61,511 nt of DNA. Origin: Bacillota bacterium (lineage in GTDB: Bacteria > Bacillota > Bacilli > Paenibacillales > Paenibacillaceae). A program made the translations under genes and the position numbers. Below are positions 43,089 to 52,655 of this stretch, in pieces. The stretch is taken from assembly GCA_023391635.1 (NCBI GenBank), contig JAEWAQ010000047.1:1-61511 (forward strand), in the 5' to 3' direction. Position 1 is the first letter of the stretch, and each line of letters begins with the position of its first letter. The notes below the pieces were generated by a model that was not told where the DNA came from, searched no databases, and was given only the letters and a program-made list of their open reading frames with translations.

Positions 43089-44546
43089 TCAATCGCACCC
43101 GCATCCGATCTTCGCGTCCTCGAACTCCGTCGGCGTCGGGTAGTCGTTGCTGAAGCAGCCGAGACACAACCCGCGGTCCGGCTCGCCGTCATGCCCGCCG
43201 ATCGCATCCACCAATCCCGCCTGGCTCAGAAAATACAGCGAATCTGCTTGAATCGCCTGCCGGATCTCCTCCACCGACTTCGCGTGCGCGATCAGATCGC
43301 GGCGGTCCGGCGTATCGATCCCGTAGAAGCACGGGTTGGTGAACGGCGGCGACGTAATCCGCACATGCACCTCAACCGCTCCGGCCTCGCGCAGCAGGTT
43401 GACGATCCGCAGCGAAGTGGTGCCCCGCACGATCGAATCGTCGATCATGACGACCCGCTTGCCCTCGACCACCTTGCGGACCGCCGAAAGCTTCATCTTC
43501 ACGCCTTTCTCGCGCAGCTCCTGGGACGGCTGGATGAACGTGCGTCCGGTGTATTTGTTCTTGATCAAGCCGAGCTCATACGGAATGCCCGTCTGCTCCG
43601 CGTATCCGATCGCTGCCGATATGCTCGAATCCGGCACGCCCGTCACCACGTCGGCGTCCACGAACGACTCCAGCGCGAGCCGTTGCCCCATCCGCTTGCG
43701 CGACGCATGCAAGTTAATGCCGTTAATATCGCTGTCCGGGCGGGCGAAATAAATGTATTCCATCGCGCACACCGCCCGCCGTTTCATCACGGTGAACCGT
43801 TCTTCGCGCAAGCCATCTTTGTCCAGAACGAGCAATTCGCCCGGTTGCACGTCCCGCACGTACACCGCACCTACGGTTTCCAGCGCGCAAGACTCCGAAG
43901 CGAAAATATACCCGCCGCCCAACCGCCCCATCACGAGAGGCCGAATGCCGTGCGGATCCGAAGCGACAAGCAGCATCTCATTGGTCATGATCAGAAACGC
44001 AAACCCGCCGACGAGCCGCCCGAACGCCTCCTTCACCGCTTCTACCAGTTCCTTCGGCGAACGTGCGATCAGGTGGGCGATGACTTCTGTGTCACTTGAC
44101 GTTTGGAAAATAGAACCCAGATCCTCGAGTTCCCGACGAATGTGCGGCGCATTGACGATGTTGCCGTTCGTGGCGACCGCCAGATCCCCGCCCCGGTATT
44201 TAAACACGAGCGGTTGCGCATTCGCCAGCTTGCTCTCGCCCGCGGTCGAATAACGCACATGGCCGATCGACCGGTCGCCTGGCAGCGCCCCGATCCGATC
44301 GGCATCGAATACTTCCTTCACAAGCCCCATGTTCCTGTGGTAATGGAACTCGCCATCCTTACAAGTGCAGATCCCTGCGCTCTCTTCGCCCCGATGCTGC
44401 AAAGCGTGCAGGCCATAATAGGACAGCGCGGCGGCGTCCGGAACGCCGAATACGCCGAACACGCCACACTCTTCCTTCAATTTGTCGAAAATATCGTCCC
44501 GTCCGTTGCCTTCATTGTAGTAGTTACCTGTCCATAGGCGCTGCAC
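43089..44546 (-). CDS. purF: Amidophosphoribosyltransferase
   Basis: The 485-residue enzyme catalyses the first committed purine step. Cys27 in EECGVFGVFG should become the N-terminal nucleophile after removal of a 26-residue propeptide, longer than the 11 residues of the Bacillus enzyme. The iron-sulphur ligands typical of Bacillus PurF appear present (CAMEY, PCFYG, CLGC near the C-terminus), along with the PRPP loop VVMIDDSIVRGTT. The start is a GTG with GGAGG 8 nt upstream. The 150-bp gap before it holds only a weak hairpin. Confidence 0.96.
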   Translation of the reverse strand: MQRLWTGNYYNEGNGRDDIFDKLKEECGVFGVFGVPDAAALSYYGLHALQHRGEESAGICTCKDGEFHYHRNMGLVKEVFDADRIGALPGDRSIGHVRYSTAGESKLANAQPLVFKYRGGDLAVATNGNIVNAPHIRRELEDLGSIFQTSSDTEVIAHLIARSPKELVEAVKEAFGRLVGGFAFLIMTNEMLLVASDPHGIRPLVMGRLGGGYIFASESCALETVGAVYVRDVQPGELLVLDKDGLREERFTVMKRRAVCAMEYIYFARPDSDINGINLHASRKRMGQRLALESFVDADVVTGVPDSSISAAIGYAEQTGIPYELGLIKNKYTGRTFIQPSQELREKGVKMKLSAVRKVVEGKRVVMIDDSIVRGTTSLRIVNLLREAGAVEVHVRITSPPFTNPCFYGIDTPDRRDLIAHAKSVEEIRQAIQADSLYFLSQAGLVDAIGGHDGEPDRGLCLGCFSNDYPTPTEFEDAKIGCGCD

Positions 44547-44697
44547 CCTGAGTCCCTCCTATTTCATCCGTACTGCCGCAGCCGCAACTTTCATGGCTTC
44601 CTTCGCAACCTCAGCAACCGCCGTTATATGAACTGCGTTATGGCGATCATTCTATGCCATAATCGTTGCGGCTGCATCAGCAGTCAGGACCCGCAAC

Positions 44698-46941
44698 TTA
44701 CTTCATTCGGCTAGGAATAGCATCCTTCCACACCTCGTGCAGCTCTTTCACCGACGCATCCACTGCCCGGTGCCCCGCAACCTCCACAGTCAGCCGATCG
44801 CCGCCGACCGTGCCAATCCGCTCCGCCTTCACGCCCGCAGCCGCGCAATGCGCCGCGAGTGCATCCGCATGATCCTGCGCAACCGACAGCAGCACGCGCG
44901 ACTGCGATTCGCTGAACAGCGCCAGATCCGGCCGTAAGCCCGGCATCCATGCCACCGCAGCGCCAAGCCCGCGCTCGAAGCCGCTCTCCGCGAGCGCCGC
45001 CGCCAAGCCGCCTTCGGACAAGTCATGCGCCGATGCCACAAGTCCTTGCTGAATCGCGCCCAGCACCGCCTTCTGCATCGCATGTTCCGCGTCCAGGTCG
45101 ATCTCAGGCGGGCGACCTTCCGTCACACCATGCACGGCGTACTGGAACTCGCTGCCGCCGATTTCCGCCTTCGTCTCGCCGAGCAGGAAGATGACGTCTC
45201 CCGCTTTCTTGAACGACTGCGTCGTAATATGATCAAGGTCGTGCACGAGACCGACCATGCCGACGACCGGCGTCGGGTAGATCGCGCCCTTCACATTCTC
45301 ATTGTACAGCGATACATTGCCGCCGATGACCGGCGTATCGAGCAAGCGACAAGCGTCCGCCATCCCGTCGACCGCCTTCTCCATTTGCCAGAACACTTCC
45401 GGCTTCTCCGGACTGCCGAAGTTCAGATTGTCCGTAATCGCCAGCGGTTCGGCGCCGGAGCAGACGATGTTGCGCGCCGCCTCGGCGACCGCGATCTTGC
45501 CTCCGACTTCGGGGTCCAGATAGACGTAACGGCCGTTGCAATCGGTCGTCATCGCCAGCGCCTTGCGGGTGCCGCGGATCGCTACAACCGCCGCATCCGA
45601 GCCTGGCACGACCGCCGTCGAAGTCCGTACTTGATAATCGTACTGGCTGTACACCCACTCTTTGCTCGCCAGCGAGGGGGACCCGAGCACTTTTTTCAAA
45701 GCGCCGTTCAAATCCGTTACTTGCTCGTACGCCGTCGTGTCGATCGAACCGTTCTTGAGATAGTATTCCGGCACCTGCGACGGTTTATCGTAAATCGGGC
45801 AGTCGTCCACGAGCGCCTTGACCGGCATATCCGCGACTTGCTCGCCCTTATGGAACAGCCGTAGCCGGCCGTCGTCGGTCACTTTGCCGACTTTGGCGCA
45901 ATGCAGCCCCCACCGCTCGAAAATCTCCTTCGCCTGAGCTTCGTGCTGCGGCTCCGTAACGAACAGCATGCGCTCTTGCGATTCCGACAGCATCATCTCG
46001 TAAGCGGTCATGCCCGATTCGCGCTGCGGTACTTCGTCGAGGTACAACTCCATGCCGTTGCCCGCCTTGCTCGCCATCTCTGCGCTCGAGCAGGTGAGAC
46101 CCGCCGCACCCATATCCTGGATGCCGAGCACGATGCCCGAATCGATCAGTTCAAGCGTTGCTTCCATGACGAGCTTCTCCATGAACGGATCGCCGACTTG
46201 CACCGCGCTGCGCTTCGCTTCGGATTCTGCCGTGAGGTCCTCGGATGCGAACGTCGCACCATGAATTCCGTCGCGCCCCGTCGCCGGACCAACGTAGAAT
46301 ACGGGGTTGCCGACGCCTTTGGCGACGCCGCGTTGGATTTTGTCATGGTCGATGAGGCCCACGCACATCGCGTTGACGAGCGGGTTGCCTTCGTACGCTT
46401 CGTCGAACGCTACCTCCCCCGCAACTGTCGGAATGCCGATGCAGTTACCGTAGCCGGCGATTCCGCTGACGACATTAGAGAACAAGTAGCGCACGCGATC
46501 GCTGTCCAGCTTGCCGAAACGCAGCGAATTGAGCAGCGCCACCGGACGCGCCCCCATCGAGAAAATATCGCGGATAATCCCGCCCACGCCCGTCGCCGCG
46601 CCCTGGTACGGCTCGACCGCTGACGGGTGGTTGTGCGACTCGATCTTGAACACGACCGCCTGGTTGTCGCCGATGTCTACGATGCCCGCGCCTTCGCCGG
46701 GTCCCATCAGGACGCGCGGCCCGCTCGTCGGGAACCGCCGCAAGAGCGGCTTGGAGTTCTTGTACGCGCAATGCTCCGACCACATGACGCTGAACACGCC
46801 GATCTCGGTGTAGTTCGGCTGCCGGCCGAGAAATTCGCAGATGAGCGCGAACTCGCTGTCCGACACGCCGAATTGCTTGTAAATTTTCTGTTCGACGATC
46901 TGTTCTACCGTCGGTTCCTTAGCGGCCAATTGCTGCGCCAT
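44698..46941 (-). CDS. purL: Phosphoribosylformylglycinamidine synthase, large subunit
   Basis: A 747-residue small-type PurL, the synthetase subunit that works with PurS and PurQ. It shows WSEHCAYKNSK, the repeated AIR-synthase-like halves (GAATGVGGIIRDIFSMGARP; VVAIRGTRKA), and SAHDLSEGGLA. GGAGG precedes the ATG. It overlaps purQ by 23 bp. It converts FGAR to FGAM using ammonia from PurQ. Confidence 0.97.
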   Translation of the reverse strand: MAQQLAAKEPTVEQIVEQKIYKQFGVSDSEFALICEFLGRQPNYTEIGVFSVMWSEHCAYKNSKPLLRRFPTSGPRVLMGPGEGAGIVDIGDNQAVVFKIESHNHPSAVEPYQGAATGVGGIIRDIFSMGARPVALLNSLRFGKLDSDRVRYLFSNVVSGIAGYGNCIGIPTVAGEVAFDEAYEGNPLVNAMCVGLIDHDKIQRGVAKGVGNPVFYVGPATGRDGIHGATFASEDLTAESEAKRSAVQVGDPFMEKLVMEATLELIDSGIVLGIQDMGAAGLTCSSAEMASKAGNGMELYLDEVPQRESGMTAYEMMLSESQERMLFVTEPQHEAQAKEIFERWGLHCAKVGKVTDDGRLRLFHKGEQVADMPVKALVDDCPIYDKPSQVPEYYLKNGSIDTTAYEQVTDLNGALKKVLGSPSLASKEWVYSQYDYQVRTSTAVVPGSDAAVVAIRGTRKALAMTTDCNGRYVYLDPEVGGKIAVAEAARNIVCSGAEPLAITDNLNFGSPEKPEVFWQMEKAVDGMADACRLLDTPVIGGNVSLYNENVKGAIYPTPVVGMVGLVHDLDHITTQSFKKAGDVIFLLGETKAEIGGSEFQYAVHGVTEGRPPEIDLDAEHAMQKAVLGAIQQGLVASAHDLSEGGLAAALAESGFERGLGAAVAWMPGLRPDLALFSESQSRVLLSVAQDHADALAAHCAAAGVKAERIGTVGGDRLTVEVAGHRAVDASVKELHEVWKDAIPSRMK

Positions 46942-47611
46942 GGGTTTCCCTCCAAGCGTTAAGTAGTGACGTGAACATGCGCGCGCCGTCCTTCGAGCCG
47001 AGCAGGTCCTTGACGGCCCGTTCGGGGTGCGGCATCATGCCGACGACGTTGCCGCGTTCGTTCGATACGCCCGCGATGTTGTCGACCGAGCCGTTCGGAT
47101 TATGGCCTTGATAGCGGAAAATGATCTGGTTGTTCTTCTTAAGCTGCTGCAGCGTAACATCGTCACAGTAATAGTTGCCTTCGCCGTGCGCGATCGGGAC
47201 ACGAATCGTCTCGCCCTGGCGGTAGGCGTTCGTAAATGCCGTTTGGTTGTTCTCGACGACGAGATCGACCGGGTGGCAGCGGAATTTCAGGCTGTTGTTG
47301 CGAATCAGTGCGCCGGGCAGCAGCCCCGCTTCGGTCAGCACTTGGAATCCGTTGCAGACGCCGAGCACGAACTTGCCTTCGTCTGCTGCTTTGCGCACTT
47401 CCGCCATGACCGGTGCGAACCGCGCGATCGAACCGCAGCGCAAATAGTCGCCGTAGGAGAAGCCGCCGGGCACAAGGATCGCGTCATACTTGGAGAGATC
47501 GGTTGCCGTATGCCAGACGTAATCGACCGGCTGCTGCACCGTATCCTCTACTGCATGATACATGTCCAGGTCGCAGTTGGAGCCCGGAAACACGATAACT
47601 GCAAAATTCAT
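46919..47611 (-). CDS. purQ: Phosphoribosylformylglycinamidine synthase, glutaminase subunit
   Basis: A 230-residue class I glutamine amidotransferase with FPGSNCD at the start, the nucleophile Cys in GVCNGFQVL, and the late MPHPERA with the catalytic His and Glu. It starts 6 bp after purS and overlaps purL, so the three subunits are made together. Confidence 0.97.
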   Translation of the reverse strand: MNFAVIVFPGSNCDLDMYHAVEDTVQQPVDYVWHTATDLSKYDAILVPGGFSYGDYLRCGSIARFAPVMAEVRKAADEGKFVLGVCNGFQVLTEAGLLPGALIRNNSLKFRCHPVDLVVENNQTAFTNAYRQGETIRVPIAHGEGNYYCDDVTLQQLKKNNQIIFRYQGHNPNGSVDNIAGVSNERGNVVGMMPHPERAVKDLLGSKDGARMFTSLLNAWRETHGAAIGR

Positions 47612-47617
47612 GCTGTC

Positions 47618-47860
47618 TCAGTCCTCCAGTTCGAATCGGTAGTCTTCGACGACGGTATTCGCGAGCAGCTTCTCGCACATGGACTTGAGTTGGGACTCCG
47701 CTTGCGCGCGATCGTCGGTGTCCAGTTCCACTTCCATGAACTTGCCGATGCGGACCTTGGACACTTCCGCGAATCCGAGCGAATGCAGCGCACCTTGCAC
47801 CGCGTTGCCCTGGGGGTCGAGCACATTCTCCTTGATCGTCACGTAAACTTTGGCTTTCAT
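47618..47860 (-). CDS. purS: Phosphoribosylformylglycinamidine synthase subunit PurS
   Basis: An 80-residue PurS, which bridges PurL and PurQ. It has the family pattern KVYVTIKENVLDPQGNAV and GFAEVSKVRIGKFMEV. GGAGG lies before its ATG, and purQ follows after 6 bp. Confidence 0.96.
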   Translation of the reverse strand: MKAKVYVTIKENVLDPQGNAVQGALHSLGFAEVSKVRIGKFMEVELDTDDRAQAESQLKSMCEKLLANTVVEDYRFELED

Positions 47861-47887
47861 CTGGTTGATCCTCCTTGGTAGGTACCT

Positions 47888-48020
47888 TTGCTGGCTTGCT
47901 CGGGTTGTTATTCGATATGAAAATGGTGCTTTTGTCGCTGTAGCCGGGTTTCGTCGGGTTGTGGCACATTGTCATCTCTCCCGCGACTCTCTAACCGGGT
48001 TTCGCCCGCTTATGGCAGTT
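47888..48020. repeat. About 51-bp tandem repeat between purC and purS
   Basis: TAGCCGGGTTTCG at 47941 recurs as TAACCGGGTTTCG at 47992, exactly 51 bp later; a diverged upstream copy with CGGGTTGTTA starts near 47888. It occupies part of the 297-bp gap between purC and purS. The rest of the gap shows nothing recognisable. Confidence 0.7.
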
Positions 48021-48157
48021 CCTGAGCGAAGGGGATATCGGCAAAGTGGAAGGTCCGTTGAACGGCACATGGCCAAATGTTGCACTCCGCCAACTTTCCC
48101 AACTCCGCCTTAAGCTCCAATATCGCCTTCTCTTTCACCTAATAAGACTGCCCCCTT

Positions 48158-49051
48158 CTATTCCGTCAACCGCCGATAAATTTCCTTATAGCGCGCGGCG
48201 GTCTCGGCCACGACCGCATCCGGAAGCCGCGGCGGCGGGCTGTTCTTGTCCCAATCCGACCCAGACAGATAGGTGCGTACCGGCTCCTTGTCCATGCTGT
48301 CGATCTCGACGTCCAGCGCGTACTTCTCTTCGGCCCAGAAGCGCGAAGAGTCGGGCGTGAACAGCTCATCGATCAACACGACCTTACCGTCGATCAGCCC
48401 GAACTCGAACTTGCAATCCGCGAGGATGATGCCTCGTGCAGCGCACGCATCGCGCCCCGCTTCATACAGCCGCAAGCTGCGTTCCCGCAGCTCTTCCGCC
48501 ATTTCCCGACCGACGCGCCGCGCCATCTCTTCGAACGGAATATCTTCATCATGCCCCACATCGTTCTTACCCGCAGGCGTGAAGATTGGCTGCTCCAGCT
48601 TGCCGTTCTTGCGCAGCCCTGCAGGCAACGCCATGCCGTTCACCGCGCCGCCCGCCACATACTGCCGCCAACCGCCGCCGGTAATATAGCCGCGCACGAC
48701 GCACTCGATGTCCACGCGCTTCGCCTTGCGGCACACCATCACACGTCCGGCCAGCTTCTCCGGCTCGCTTACGACATCGCCAAGCAACGCAACGTCCGTG
48801 TGCACCACATGATTTGGCTGCCTATCCGCCGTCTGCGCGAACCACCAGGCGCTGAGCTCGTTCAGCACGCGCCCTTTGTCCGGCACCGGCGGGTCCAGCA
48901 CGTAGTCGAACGCGCTGATTCGGTCCGTCACCACGATCAACAGATGCTCGCTCAGATCGTACAACTCCCGCACCTTGCCTTTATGCAGAAGCGGCGCCTT
49001 CACTAATCCCTCCGCGGTCGCCAAAGCTTCTGTACCTGCCGCAAAACTCAT
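48158..49051 (-). CDS. purC: SAICAR synthetase, long form
   Basis: A 297-residue SAICAR synthetase with KGKVRELYDL, RISAFDYVL, CVVRGYITGGGW and DELFTPDSSRFW. It is about 55 residues longer than the Bacillus subtilis enzyme and resembles the long form also seen in fungi and many proteobacteria. GGGGG lies upstream of the ATG. It follows purB after a 237-bp gap with repeats. Confidence 0.95.
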   Translation of the reverse strand: MSFAAGTEALATAEGLVKAPLLHKGKVRELYDLSEHLLIVVTDRISAFDYVLDPPVPDKGRVLNELSAWWFAQTADRQPNHVVHTDVALLGDVVSEPEKLAGRVMVCRKAKRVDIECVVRGYITGGGWRQYVAGGAVNGMALPAGLRKNGKLEQPIFTPAGKNDVGHDEDIPFEEMARRVGREMAEELRERSLRLYEAGRDACAARGIILADCKFEFGLIDGKVVLIDELFTPDSSRFWAEEKYALDVEIDSMDKEPVRTYLSGSDWDKNSPPPRLPDAVVAETAARYKEIYRRLTE

Positions 49052-49126
49052 GTCCTGCGCACCCCCGGCCCCTCATTCCTCACTCGTCCGCCTCCTTAGC
49101 GATTGCCTGACACACCAGATGACGGC

Positions 49127-49270
49127 TTACCAACTTCACCGACCGACCACCGCAACCACCCATTCGACAAATCTATCGCCATTTCACTCCAACCAGCCGC
49201 CGCAGCCGTCCATTTGACGTCAAAACCGCCATTTCATCCCGACCAGCTGCCGCATTCACCCATTTGACAG
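49127..49270. repeat. 50-bp tandem repeat between purB and purC
   Basis: CATTCGAC at 49161 recurs as CATTTGAC at 49211 and 49261, an exact 50-bp period. CGCCATTTCA at 49177 and 49227 repeats with the same spacing. Confidence 0.82.
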
Positions 49271-49288
49271 CACTGCCAGCCAATCCAG

Positions 49289-50584
49289 CTATTTCAAACC
49301 CAATCGCTCGAAGATCGTATCCACATGCTTCAGGTGCCACGACGGGTCGAAGCAATCCGCGATCTCGTCGGCGCTCAAGCGCGAAGTGATCTCCGCCGTC
49401 GACTCCACGATCCCGCGGAAATCCCGCTGTTCCTCCCAAGCCTGCATCGCCCTCGGCTGCACCGTATCGTAAGCCTGCTCGCGGCTCAGCCCCTTATCGA
49501 TCAGCTTCGTCATGACACGGCCGGAGAACGGCACATTGTACGTGCTGCGCATATTGCGCTTCATATTGTCCGGGAACACGGTCAAATTTTTCACGATATT
49601 CCCGAAGCGGTTCAGCATGTAGTTTAACAACATCGTAGCATCCGGCAAAATGATTCTTTCGACGGAGGAGTGCGAAATATCGCGTTCATGCCACAACGGC
49701 ACGTTCTCATATGCAGACACCATGTGTCCGCGAATGACCCGGGCGAGCCCGCTCATGTTCTCGCAGCCGATCGGGTTGCGCTTGTGCGGCATCGCCGAAG
49801 AGCCCTTCTGCCCTTTGGCGAACGATTCCTCCACTTCGCGAAACTCGCTCTTCTGCAGACCGCGAATCTCCGTCGCGAACTTATCGATGGAAGTCGCGAT
49901 CAAAGCCAGCGTCGCCATATATTCCGCATGCCGGTCGCGCTGCAGCGTCTGCGTCGAGATCGGCGCGGCCGTAGTCCCCAGCTTCTTGCAGACGAACTGC
50001 TCCACGAACGGATCGATGTTCGCATACGTGCCGACCGCGCCGGACATTTTGCCGAACTGCACGCCGTCCGCCGCCCGCTCGAACCGCTCCAGGTTGCGCT
50101 TCATCTCTTCGTGCCACAACGCCAGCTTCAGCCCGAACGTCGTCGGCTCCGCATGCACGCCGTGCGTCCGGCCCATCATCTGCGTATCTTTATATCGGAT
50201 CGCCTGCTCGCGGAGAATGGCGATAAACCCTTCCAGATCCTTGCGAAGGATCCGATTGGCCTGCAACAGCAAATACCCCATCGCCGTGTCGACCACGTCG
50301 GTGGAGGTCAGTCCGTAATGCACCCATTTGCGCTCCGGCCCTAGGCTCTCGGACACCGCTCGCGTGAACGCGATGACGTCGTGACGCGTCTCCTGCTCGA
50401 TTTCATAGATGCGGTCGATGTCGAACTTGGCGTTCCGGCGCAGCGCTACCGTATCTTCCTTCGGAATATGCCCGAGCTCCGCCCATGCTTCGCAAGCGCA
50501 CAATTCCACTTCAAGCCACGCCTGGAACTTGTTCTCTTCCGTCCATACGGCCCGCATCTCCGGACGGCTGTACCGATCGATCAT
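49289..50584 (-). CDS. purB: Adenylosuccinate lyase
   Basis: A 431-residue fumarase-superfamily lyase with the signature SSAMPHKRNP and the conserved TSTDVVDTA. It acts twice: on SAICAR in the main pathway and on adenylosuccinate in AMP synthesis. Its ATG overlaps the purK stop (ATGA), and GGATGGAG precedes it. Confidence 0.97.
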   Translation of the reverse strand: MIDRYSRPEMRAVWTEENKFQAWLEVELCACEAWAELGHIPKEDTVALRRNAKFDIDRIYEIEQETRHDVIAFTRAVSESLGPERKWVHYGLTSTDVVDTAMGYLLLQANRILRKDLEGFIAILREQAIRYKDTQMMGRTHGVHAEPTTFGLKLALWHEEMKRNLERFERAADGVQFGKMSGAVGTYANIDPFVEQFVCKKLGTTAAPISTQTLQRDRHAEYMATLALIATSIDKFATEIRGLQKSEFREVEESFAKGQKGSSAMPHKRNPIGCENMSGLARVIRGHMVSAYENVPLWHERDISHSSVERIILPDATMLLNYMLNRFGNIVKNLTVFPDNMKRNMRSTYNVPFSGRVMTKLIDKGLSREQAYDTVQPRAMQAWEEQRDFRGIVESTAEITSRLSADEIADCFDPSWHLKHVDTIFERLGLK

Positions 50585-51894
50585 GACTCTCCATCCTTCC
50601 AGATATCAGTTTGCGAGATCCACGCCAGCGCGGCTCCTGTCTGCGGCGCAAGTACGTTCAGGTGCCCCATCTTGCGGCCGGTCTTGGCTTCTGCCTTGCC
50701 ATACAGATGCAGCTTCGGCTCGACGCCAAGCTTCTCTGCCTCCTCATCGCAAGCCGGCAGCCAGCGCATCAAGCGCTCCATATGCTCGCCGAGCACGTTG
50801 ACCATGACGACCGGCGTAAGCAGCGACGTATCGCCCAGCGGCAAATCGCAGATCGCGCGAATGTGCTGCTCGAACTGCGAGGTCCGGCACGCATCCATCG
50901 TGTAATGCCCCGAATTGTGCGGCCTTGGAGCCAGTTCGTTCACGTACAGCGTTCCGTCTTCCGTCAGGAACATCTCGACCGCAACCAAGCCGACGACGCC
51001 GAGCGACTCGGCGATGGACAGCGCGAGCCCCTCCGCCTCCGCCCTGACGGAATCGGAGATGCGTGCCGGTACGATCGACAGGTGCAAAATATTACGCACA
51101 TGCACGTTTTCCGCCGGGGGAAACGTGCGGATTTCGCCGGATGGCCGCCGCGCCGCGATCACGGACAATTCCTTCACGAACGGCACGAACTGCTCCAGCA
51201 CGAGCTCTACGCCCGTCGCGGACGCTTCCGTCCATGCCGGCTCCAGGTCCGCTTCCGCGCGGAGCACCCATTGCCCCTTACCGTCATATCCTCCGGTCGC
51301 GGTCTTGAGAACCGCCGGCAAGCCGAGCCGACGCACCGCCTCGAACAACGCTTCCCGACTCTTGATCTCCGTATACGGCGCAACCCTCGCACCTGCCGCT
51401 TCCAGGGCGCGCTTCTCGCGCAGACGATGCTGCGTCGTGTACAGCAAGGCGCTGCCCTGCGGCACGTAGGATTCCGCTTCGAGCATGGCGGCCACGCCCG
51501 CATCTACATTCTCGAACTCGTACGTAATGACGTCCGATTGCCTAGCCAGTTCCCTGGCGGCATCCCGATCGCCATATCCGGCAACGATCTGCCGCGCCGT
51601 CTGCCCGCAGGGGCTGTCGGGCGTCGGGTCCAGCGTCACGAAGCGGTAGCCCATGCGACCACCGGCATGCGCCAGCATACGTCCGAGCTGGCCGCCGCCG
51701 AGGACGCCGATCGTCGCGCCAGGCATGATTCTACGCGGTGTCGCCGTCGACGAAGCCGCTTTATCCGGATCCGGGGTTGCTTCCCCGGTCGAGTTTCCCG
51801 TCGCAACCGACTTCGCCTCCGGAATCGTGCAGCTATCGTCACCGCACTGCTCGCCGCCGCCCAGCCAATCATCCATCCGCTCCAATCCGCTCAA
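50581..51894 (-). CDS. purK: N5-carboxyaminoimidazole ribonucleotide synthetase with N-terminal extension
   Basis: A 437-residue PurK, an ATP-grasp enzyme making N5-CAIR from AIR, ATP and bicarbonate. The nucleotide loop IGVLGGGQLGRM starts only at about residue 62, so some 56 residues precede the usual start. The extension is polar, Ser/Thr/Gly-rich and of low complexity. The TTG at 51894 overlaps the purE stop (TTGA) and has GGCGGTGA before it; the ATG that would give a normal protein (near 51726) has no ribosome site. So the extension is probably translated, though an internal start is possible. Confidence 0.9.
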   Translation of the reverse strand: MSGLERMDDWLGGGEQCGDDSCTIPEAKSVATGNSTGEATPDPDKAASSTATPRRIMPGATIGVLGGGQLGRMLAHAGGRMGYRFVTLDPTPDSPCGQTARQIVAGYGDRDAARELARQSDVITYEFENVDAGVAAMLEAESYVPQGSALLYTTQHRLREKRALEAAGARVAPYTEIKSREALFEAVRRLGLPAVLKTATGGYDGKGQWVLRAEADLEPAWTEASATGVELVLEQFVPFVKELSVIAARRPSGEIRTFPPAENVHVRNILHLSIVPARISDSVRAEAEGLALSIAESLGVVGLVAVEMFLTEDGTLYVNELAPRPHNSGHYTMDACRTSQFEQHIRAICDLPLGDTSLLTPVVMVNVLGEHMERLMRWLPACDEEAEKLGVEPKLHLYGKAEAKTGRKMGHLNVLAPQTGAALAWISQTDIWKDGES

Positions 51895-52376
51895 GCCAGT
51901 TCACCGCCATCCAGCACTTCCTGAGTGATCCGCGCCCGCCGCGCAGCCACCCGCTCGCCGACCGCCGAATCGAATGCCCCGATCATCTGGGCGGCTAACA
52001 GCCCCGCATTCGTAGCCCCGGCCGCACCGATCGCCACCGTTGCCACCGGTATGCCGCCCGGCATCTGCACGATCGACAGCAGCGAATCCAGCCCGTTCAG
52101 CGCCTTCGACTGAACGGGCACGCCGATGACCGGCAGCGTCGTCTTGGCCGCCACCATGCCGGGCAAGTGCGCAGCGCCGCCCGCTCCCGCGATAATCACC
52201 TTCAGGCCGCGACCAACGGCGGTCTCCGCATAAGTGAACATCAAATCCGGCGTCCGATGCGCCGACACGACTTTCTTCTCATATGGAATTCCCAATTCAT
52301 CCAGCACGTCGCAGGCCTTCTTCATCGTATCCCAGTCCGACTTGCTCCCCATGATAACGCCGACCCAGATCGACAT
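51891..52376 (-). CDS. purE: N5-CAIR mutase
   Basis: A 161-residue class I PurE, with GVIMGSKSDW near the start, SAHRTPD and GAGGAAHLPGM. It moves the carboxyl group of N5-CAIR made by PurK. The ATG at 52376 gives the usual length and has GAGGGTG upstream; the frame runs 40 codons further without a site. It is the first gene of the purine operon, behind a guanine riboswitch. Confidence 0.96.
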   Translation of the reverse strand: MSIWVGVIMGSKSDWDTMKKACDVLDELGIPYEKKVVSAHRTPDLMFTYAETAVGRGLKVIIAGAGGAAHLPGMVAAKTTLPVIGVPVQSKALNGLDSLLSIVQMPGGIPVATVAIGAAGATNAGLLAAQMIGAFDSAVGERVAARRARITQEVLDGGELA

Positions 52377-52510
52377 GTCGCACACACCCTCGCAGCTTGA
52401 TAGGTCCAATCCTATTTTCCAGTAAAAAAAGGACGACAGGTATACATACATTGTACCCATCGGCCCTCCGATTTTCCCGGATCGCAGCATACGCATGCCG
52501 AACTAACGAC

Positions 52511-52535
52511 AATAGAAGCCCCGCGCCGGGGCGTC
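52511..52535 (-). terminator. Expression-platform terminator of the purine riboswitch
   Basis: On the minus strand GCCCCG-GCG-CGGGGC directly follows the aptamer and leads into TTCTATTGT. Its upstream flank could pair alternatively with the 3' side of aptamer helix P1, as expected for a guanine-triggered OFF switch. Confidence 0.7.
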
Positions 52536-52540
52536 GCATG

Positions 52541-52605
52541 CGCGTAGTCCGGAAATTCCGGTTTCCGGGTAGAGACGTTCGGGCCGATTCCCGAGTTTAT
52601 ACGCG
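52541..52605 (-). ncRNA. Guanine riboswitch aptamer upstream of purE
   Basis: Read on the minus strand: P1 (CGCGTATA with the closing ACTACGCG), P2 (CTCGGGA / GGCCCGA region), the junction GTCTCTACC, P3 (CGGAAACCG-like arm and TTTCCGG), then GGACTACG. The core TATAA, TCTACC and GACTA match the purine class, and the specificity base in GACTA is C, which means guanine or hypoxanthine rather than adenine. It should shut off the whole operon when guanine is plentiful. Confidence 0.9.
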
Positions 52606-52655
52606 TTCGCGTCCTATTCAGTTAATACAAACATAATGGCGTTTCAGACGCTTCA

